The notes beneath the pieces are model-generated. The model saw only the letters and a list, made by a program, of their open reading frames with translations. It was not told the origin of the DNA and did no database searches. Source: a virus. Taken from it: a DNA stretch of 64,000 nt. Each line of letters opens with the position of its first letter. The first letter of the stretch is position 1. The stretch lies in the IMG/VR virus record IMGVR_UViG_3300028920_000037, positions 1 to 64,000 of that record; one strand, written 5' to 3'. Of the stretch, positions 59,612 through 64,000 are shown piece after piece. Made by a program: the position numbers and the translations under genes.

Positions 59612-59614
59612 TTA
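59609..59614 (+). promoter_or_regulatory. TAGTTA late-promoter-like hexamer
   Basis: The motif overlaps the stop of the gene at 59363 and lies 31 bases before the methyltransferase ATG (59646). Confidence 0.42.
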
Positions 59615-59645
59615 ACACTCGCGCAGCATGAGGTAAAAATAGGGC

Positions 59646-60266
59646 ATGGCTACAAAGCGGGCATTTACACCGTACGACGCGGATCTTGAGAAGCGTACGT
59701 ACGACGCAGCATACTACGAGAATCACGTCAAGTACTACGAGAAGGGCATTCCGTTCTTTGAATCGTACGTACGAGACAACTTTGAGTTTGAATCGATCGC
59801 TGATTGTGGTTGCGGAACGGGTGCCTTCGTCGCCGGGTTCCAAGACGACAAGAAGGTCTTTGGATTCGACTATTCTAACGGCTCAAAGGAAGTTACATTT
59901 CTCAAACCTGAAAACTTCCATGAGGCTGACCTTACTGAATCAGGTGCAACGGCGATCGCGCAGGGGGTCGACATCGTGATCTCGCTTGAGGTGTATGAAC
60001 ACATCAAACCGGCGTTTGAGGACAACTACCTTGAAAACGTTTTCGGTCTTGGCGCAAAACACGTCATCATCAGCTGCGCACCACCTAAGCAGTGGGGACG
60101 ACATCACTACAACTGCAAGTCAACAGATGAGGTCAAGGAAACGGTTGGAGAAAAGTTTCCTCAGTATGAGATCGACGAAGAGCGCACCGAAGCGTTCAAG
60201 AGGATCAAGAAGCTTGCGTCATTCTATCGTAAGAACACAATGGTCTTTCGTAAGAAGGGCGTCTGA
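59646..60266 (+). CDS. SAM-dependent methyltransferase
   Basis: The class I methyltransferase motif I is clear: IADCGCGTGAFVAGF (about 51-65), with an acidic residue in the next strand (VFGFDYSNGS). The motif IV region reads VDIVISLEVYEHIKPAFEDN. The pattern resembles small-molecule or general class I methyltransferases; no DPPY/NPPF motif of DNA adenine or cytosine enzymes is present. The substrate is unknown. It lies just upstream of the SSB and recombinase genes. Confidence 0.85.
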   Translation: MATKRAFTPYDADLEKRTYDAAYYENHVKYYEKGIPFFESYVRDNFEFESIADCGCGTGAFVAGFQDDKKVFGFDYSNGSKEVTFLKPENFHEADLTESGATAIAQGVDIVISLEVYEHIKPAFEDNYLENVFGLGAKHVIISCAPPKQWGRHHYNCKSTDEVKETVGEKFPQYEIDEERTEAFKRIKKLASFYRKNTMVFRKKGV

Positions 60267-60314
60267 ACATAAACAAACGGATAAAGTAAGGTAAAAGAAC
60301 CGAAAGGAACAAAG

Positions 60315-61232
60315 ATGGCAATCGATCTTGAAGCAATTCGACGGAAGATGGAAAAACTTGGTGGAAAGCGCTCAGGAGTCCAGCTGTGGAAGCCGACGGA
60401 ACCCGGCGACTACAGGATAAGGGCCCTTCCATGGCCAGACGCTCTCACCGCAGACGGTACACCGTTTGTTGAGCGTTACTTCTACTACATTGGTGACAAT
60501 AGCGGAATCCTCGCACCAAAGCAGTTCGGCGAAGAAGATCCAGTCGCAGTTCTTATCGATGCACTGTTTAAGTCAGGTGAAGAAAGCGATCGTACGATCG
60601 CGAAGAAGCTACTGCCCAAGATGAGAGCGTACCTTCCGGTCATCGTCAAAGGTGAGGAAGATAAAGGCGTTCAGATCTACTCGTTCAATAGGGACGCGTA
60701 CAAACGTCTTTTGTCGTTCTTTATCAACGAAGAGATCGGTGACTTCCTCGATCCGCTTGATGGCTTTGACCTCACCGTCACCTTGACCGACAACGGACGT
60801 AGGTGGAAGGATAGGACAATGTACGATCAGACGATCGATGTATCGCGCTGGCCGTCGCCGCTATCAAAGTGGTTTGATGGTGACGAGGACAAGACCGAAG
60901 AAGTCCTGAAGAAGCTTCCAAACGTTGATGATCTCTATACCAACGCACGCAAGACGCCTGCTGAGGTTAAGGAAATCCTTGATAAGTGGCTGGCTGGTGA
61001 CGAAGAGGATACCGGCGAAGGCACGACTCGCGGCAAGAAGGAAGATGCGAAGCCTGAAAAGATCTCTGAGGGTAAGGGCGACAAGTCGGAGCCAGACGAT
61101 GAAAAGAAGGCTCCTGATGACGAGAAGCCCAAGGCACGCAAGCGTCGCGTCAAGAAGTCAGATTCTGACGATGTTGGTGAGGAAACGAGCCAATCGCTCG
61201 ACGAGGCGTTCGACGAGTTAATGGACGAGTAA
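60315..61232 (+). CDS. Single-stranded DNA-binding protein, gp32-like
   Basis: The ATG follows CGAAAGGAACAAAG. The N-terminal basic stretch (MAIDLEAIRRKMEKLGGKRS) and the core (LWKPTEPGDYRIRALPWPDA, YFYYIGDNSG, IYSFNRDAYKRLLSFFINEE) follow the layout of T4 gp32-type proteins. The C-terminus is a Lys/Glu linker ending in an acidic tip (SQSLDEAFDELMDE). T4 gp32 has a His-Cys3 zinc site; no cysteines appear in this core, so the zinc finger seems lost. At 305 residues it is about the size of gp32 (301). It lies upstream of the RecA-like gene. Confidence 0.85.
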   Translation: MAIDLEAIRRKMEKLGGKRSGVQLWKPTEPGDYRIRALPWPDALTADGTPFVERYFYYIGDNSGILAPKQFGEEDPVAVLIDALFKSGEESDRTIAKKLLPKMRAYLPVIVKGEEDKGVQIYSFNRDAYKRLLSFFINEEIGDFLDPLDGFDLTVTLTDNGRRWKDRTMYDQTIDVSRWPSPLSKWFDGDEDKTEEVLKKLPNVDDLYTNARKTPAEVKEILDKWLAGDEEDTGEGTTRGKKEDAKPEKISEGKGDKSEPDDEKKAPDDEKPKARKRRVKKSDSDDVGEETSQSLDEAFDELMDE

Positions 61233-61247
61233 GGCCTGACGTTGGAA

Positions 61248-61273
61248 GCTGCGCGGTACTTGTACCGCGCAGC
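61248..61273. repeat. GC-rich hairpin after the SSB gene
   Basis: GCTGCGCGGT (61248-61257) and ACCGCGCAGC (61264-61273) form a perfect 10-bp stem around ACTTGT, 15 bases after the SSB stop. No T-tract follows, so it could stabilise or partially terminate the SSB mRNA. Confidence 0.75.
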
Positions 61274-61319
61274 ACGTCTATGCCTGAAGTGCGTGTGCAC
61301 GCCATGCAAGAGGACGAAA

Positions 61320-61595
61320 ATGGTCAGGAAAGACGTTTACAAGGTGATCGATGGTGAAAGGACGTACCAAGACGAGAAGTGGGGTGATACACTGTCTGGC
61401 GGACGTCCTGGAAACGGTGAGAGATCCGTCGACGAATTTGTATGCTATATCGCGGGATACACTAACGACATGGTGAAGGTTGCAAGTCACTTCGGAGATA
61501 CACAAGCAAAGCTTGATGTGATGCGAAAGGTCGCAGGTCTGTGCGTTGCCTGCTTCGAACAGCATGGTTGTCCAGAACGTAGGGTAGAGGAGTAA
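61320..61595 (+). CDS. Unknown conserved-type protein, 91 aa
   Basis: I chose ATG 61320 (MVRKDVYKVIDGERTYQDEK) over the upstream frame at 61242, which runs through the hairpin. The pattern ERTYQDEKW...EFVCYIAGYTND...MRKVAGLCVACFEQHG is one I associate with small phage and bacterial proteins of unknown activity (all-helical; sometimes near nucleotide metabolism genes). No catalytic claim is made. It sits between SSB and RecA genes. Confidence 0.78.
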   Translation: MVRKDVYKVIDGERTYQDEKWGDTLSGGRPGNGERSVDEFVCYIAGYTNDMVKVASHFGDTQAKLDVMRKVAGLCVACFEQHGCPERRVEE

Positions 61596-61597
61596 AG

Positions 61598-62842
61598 ATG
61601 GCGGCGAAAAAGAAGAAGGAACCTCAACTTGAACTTGATCCGACTGACGACATTGCAAAGGCCCTTATCAAGGACCTGAACAAGGAATTCGGCACCAGGA
61701 TCGCTTACAATCTTGCTGAAGCGTCTGCTCCGACGATCGTGAAGCACTGGATCGGCACAGGATCGCTGATGCTCAACTACGCCATTGCTAACAAACGTGG
61801 TGGAGGATATCCGGGTGGTCGCATTATCGAAGTCTCTGGTCTTGCGTCGACAGGAAAGTCACACCTTGCCTACGAGGCGGCACGGACTGTACAGCGACTC
61901 GGCGGCCTTGTTATCTACGTTGATACGGAGAACGCAACGCCTGTTGATAAGCTCGGAAGCATGGGAATCGATGTCAAGAAGCGCTTCGTTTATGTTGATA
62001 CGCATTGCACTGAAGAGGTCCTCACGGTGATCGATTCGATTATCAGGAAGGCGAAGTCTGTCTCAGGAAACATCCCGATCCTTGCGATCTGGGACTCTGT
62101 CGCTGCGACGGCACCGAAGGCAGAACTCGAAGGTGAGTATGATCAGAACACAGTCGGACTGCAAGCGAGGACCCTCAGCAAAGGCATGAGGAAGATCGTC
62201 GGCGTGTTGGGTGAGCACGGTGTCACGCTTCTGTGCATCAACCAGCTTCGCACGAAGATCGGTGTGAACTTTGGTGATCCATATGTGACTCCGGGCGGCG
62301 CAGCGATACCGTTCCATTCCTCAGTCCGTGTCAGGCTTACTGGCGAAGGTTCTCCGGTCAAGGACAAGTTTGGCAACGTCATCGGTATCAGGGTGCCGTT
62401 GAAGATCATGAAGAACAAGGTTGGCCCTCCGTTCAGGAACTTCTCGATCGAGATCCACTTCGGCAAGGGGATTGTGGAGACGGATGCCTTGATCGACGTT
62501 GGGATCGAGTACTGTGTCAAGCACGGTTCTGTACGACGCGACGGCAAGCTCCTGTCGATGACGGGCAAGGGAAAGCCCTGGAAGACGTTCATGGTCACGA
62601 CTGAAGACGGAGAGGTCCTGCTCGAAAAAAAGTTCCAGAAGGATTCGTTCGACAGCCTCTTGTACAATGAACCGGGCGTCAGCGACCTCATGTTGGAGTT
62701 CTACGACGGTGTACTCACGGTCGTTTACGGTGATGCAGATGTTGCCGAAGAAGATCTAAATCCAGAGACAGACGAAGAGGATATGGGCGAAGAGGAGAAC
62801 GTCAAGGCGACCAAGGAAGTGGAAGATGCTGCGGAGCTATGA
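61598..62842 (+). CDS. uvsX: RecA/UvsX-type recombinase
   Basis: The ATG follows GAGGAGTAAAG. The Walker A motif GLASTGKS (81-88) and a hydrophobic Walker B strand ending IPILAIWDS are clear. Then come the DNA-binding loop region (KAELEGEYDQNTVGLQARTL), TLLCINQLRTKIGVNFGDPY and the segment VRVRLTGEGSP. The C-terminus is acidic (EEDLNPETDEEDMGEEEN). At 414 residues it is close to T4 UvsX (391). It forms filaments on ssDNA for recombination-dependent replication; the SSB gene nearby is its normal partner. The dut frame starts inside its last 17 bases. Confidence 0.95.
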   Translation: MAAKKKKEPQLELDPTDDIAKALIKDLNKEFGTRIAYNLAEASAPTIVKHWIGTGSLMLNYAIANKRGGGYPGGRIIEVSGLASTGKSHLAYEAARTVQRLGGLVIYVDTENATPVDKLGSMGIDVKKRFVYVDTHCTEEVLTVIDSIIRKAKSVSGNIPILAIWDSVAATAPKAELEGEYDQNTVGLQARTLSKGMRKIVGVLGEHGVTLLCINQLRTKIGVNFGDPYVTPGGAAIPFHSSVRVRLTGEGSPVKDKFGNVIGIRVPLKIMKNKVGPPFRNFSIEIHFGKGIVETDALIDVGIEYCVKHGSVRRDGKLLSMTGKGKPWKTFMVTTEDGEVLLEKKFQKDSFDSLLYNEPGVSDLMLEFYDGVLTVVYGDADVAEEDLNPETDEEDMGEEENVKATKEVEDAAEL

Positions 62843-63304
62843 AGACATCAACAGGCAGCTGCATCCGAACGTTGGTGCTGTAGACGTTCACATCGAATCA
62901 CCCGATCTCGTTCCGACGCTGGGATCTGAACAGGCGGCTGGTTACGATATCAAGTCGAAAGAGGACTATGTTCTGAAACCAGGAGAGCGTAGGCTCTTTA
63001 GGCAGGTGTGTTTCTAAAGCTTCCTGATGAACTTGCGGCCATGGTTTGTTCGCGTTCGGGGCTGGCCCTTAAGAAGGGCGTTTACGTGCTGAACTCACCA
63101 GGCATCATCGATACAGACTATCGTGGTGAGATCGGCGCGATCCTACACAACGTAGGTGTCAACGCCGCGATGATTCAACGTGGTGATAGAATTGCTCAGC
63201 TCGTGTTCTTCCCGCGCTTCATCGTGCGGGGTGTAGAGATACCCCTTAGCGCGCTTGAAGATTCTTCTCGAGGTGCCGGTGGGTTCGGAAGCACCGGAGA
63301 GTGA
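62826..63304 (+). CDS. dut: dUTPase interrupted by a -1 frameshift
   Basis: Two frames together give a complete trimeric dUTPase. Frame one (62826-63017) has motif 1 EQAAGYDIKS and KPGERRLFRQ, then a premature TAA. Frame two carries FLKLPDELAAMVCSRSGLAL (motif 2), GVYVLNSPGIIDTDYRGEIG (motif 3), GDRIAQLVF (motif 4) and RGAGGFGSTG (motif 5). Joining after AGG at 63000-63002 with a -1 step gives LFRAGVFLKLP, which matches the family (LxPTGxFLxLP). One extra G in the GG run would restore the frame. Either a frameshift mutation, a sequencing error or programmed frameshifting; no classic slippery heptamer is evident. Confidence 0.88.
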
Positions 63305-63570
63305 TGCCTGTTCATCCAACAAGAGTTGAGGTCTCTATCGAGCTTGAAGACCTTGCGCGAAGAGTCGCAGACCTCAGGTATGATGCGTTGGCGAGGTTCC
63401 TTGGGAACCTTGTCTGTGAGCTTTCGTCGGATGCCTCGAAGGACGAGGTGAGGGGCAGAAAACAGCTTGCGGCAAAGATGGACAACGCAATCAGAAACCT
63501 GAGGTTTGCTCGCTCGCATATGGACGAGGCGTGGCGTGTTTGTGCGCCACGCATGGATGAAGGTAAATGA
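63304..63570 (+). CDS. Unknown small helical protein, 88 aa
   Basis: ATG 63304 overlaps the dut stop (TGATG); an in-frame GTG directly before is the alternative. The product (MPVHPTRVEVSIELEDLARR...) is helical with the pattern LARRVADLRYDALARFLGNL and ends MDEAWRVCAPRMDEG. No family function is known to me. The 3' end carries an 8-bp hairpin (63529-63552, GCGTGGCG / CGCCACGC). Confidence 0.75.
   Translation: MPVHPTRVEVSIELEDLARRVADLRYDALARFLGNLVCELSSDASKDEVRGRKQLAAKMDNAIRNLRFARSHMDEAWRVCAPRMDEGK
63529..63552. repeat. 8-bp GC-rich hairpin near the end of the small gene
   Basis: GCGTGGCG and CGCCACGC pair perfectly with an 8-base loop, ending 18 bases before the last base of the stop codon at 63570. 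It may protect or terminate the transcript facing the minus-strand endonuclease. Confidence 0.6.
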
Positions 63571-63622
63571 TAGTTCTGGAAGAACTTTTAAAAGATCATA
63601 AACCTTCGATCATTGATGTTAG

Positions 63623-64000
63623 TCAGGTTTCTTCATTTTCAAAGAAGCGTCGTTTTGCATCGCGCATTTTACGCCTTGTTTCTTCAGAGTGTCTTTTGCC
63701 TGTCATTGGTGCGTTTTCTCGCATCCATTGTGAATGTTTTTGAGAATGTTTTTCAAAAAAACCGTTCGCTCGCTTTGTTGCTACTGCTCGAACAGCAAGT
63801 TCTTTGCGTAATCCTGGATGTTCCTCGTTGAATTTCTGGCAGCTTTCTGAAATCTTCCTACGACGTGGAGCAGGTATCTTTCGACCTCGTTGCGCATCAC
63901 TGATCTTTTTACGTTGTTCAACGGGCATAGGACCGTGCTTACGTCCTTTGAGCTTTTGAGCTGATTTCTTGCCACAACCTGCTATGATCTTGCGTGCGTA
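63623..64000 (-). CDS. C-terminal part of a homing endonuclease, open at right edge
   Basis: On the minus strand the frame is open from the window edge; 24 codons precede the first ATG (63928) and read YARKIIAGCGKKSAQKLKGR. The sequence carries NUMOD3-like DNA-binding repeats: GRKHGPMPVEQRKKISDAQR, GRKIPAPRRRKISESCQKF, and GKRHSEETRRKMRDAKRRF near the C-terminus. The nuclease domain must lie beyond the window. It is AT-rich and opposite to the dut operon, like the minus-strand endonuclease at 39667. Confidence 0.8.
   Translation of the reverse strand, partial: YARKIIAGCGKKSAQKLKGRKHGPMPVEQRKKISDAQRGRKIPAPRRRKISESCQKFNEEHPGLRKELAVRAVATKRANGFFEKHSQKHSQWMRENAPMTGKRHSEETRRKMRDAKRRFFENEET

Noticed and set aside
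63008-63304. Second half of dUTPase as a separate gene from GTG 63008
   Set aside because: It lacks motif 1, the GTG has no ribosome binding site, and it joins perfectly with the preceding frame as one dUTPase.

Overview
The window is a contiguous part of the genome of a large contractile-tailed bacteriophage of the T4 superfamily. It is divergent from T4 itself: the capsid protein resembles the 'far-T4' type, and replication appears to use a small family A DNA polymerase. Almost every gene is on the + strand, packed with 1-20 base gaps or ATGA/TGATG overlaps. I see no integrase, CRISPR array, rRNA or tRNA gene. The host cannot be named from the sequence.

Layout. 1-8.4 kb is the capsid module in T4 order: C-terminus of the probable portal protein, an unknown protein, the prohead protease, a small beta-rich protein, a peptide deformylase, small core-like proteins, an acidic scaffold and the major capsid protein, closed by a terminator. 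8.4-13.2 kb is accessory: a homing endonuclease, a DUF5662 protein, unknown proteins, a phage-encoded one-piece tmRNA with a readable 15-residue tag, small genes and a minus-strand HExxH peptidase-like gene. 13.2-27.8 kb holds an M15 endolysin followed by adhesion and fibre genes, including a beta-helix tailspike-like protein and a patatin-like phospholipase. 27.8-42 kb holds the neck and tail: gp13-, gp14- and gp15-like proteins, two tandem tail-sheath paralogues of about 1000 residues each, and the tail tube, broken up by homing endonucleases. 42.6-57.2 kb holds the baseplate genes and an 1806-residue tape measure. 57.2-63.6 kb holds DNA metabolism: polymerase palm/fingers, HD hydrolase, methyltransferase, ssDNA-binding protein, RecA/UvsX and a frameshifted dUTPase. 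The window ends inside another homing endonuclease on the minus strand.

How it works together. Portal, core, protease and capsid protein build and mature the head. Neck, sheath, tube, tape measure and baseplate genes build a long contractile tail. Fibres, endolysin and perhaps the patatin act at the host surface or at lysis. Polymerase, SSB, RecA and dUTPase replicate and repair the DNA. tmRNA and deformylase suggest the phage supplements host translation quality control.

Threads worth following: (1) a recurring hexamer TA(G/T/C)TTA in intergenic gaps and before the tmRNA, which looks like this phage's late promoter, with a subset only 4-7 bases before start codons that lack ribosome binding sites; (2) a shared zinc-finger chassis joined to three different nuclease domains; (3) a polymerase without an exonuclease domain; (4) candidate frameshift sites in dut and before the tape measure; (5) several perfect 14-15 bp inverted repeats, one covering a start codon. 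All functional calls come from motifs recognised by eye; no database search was run.
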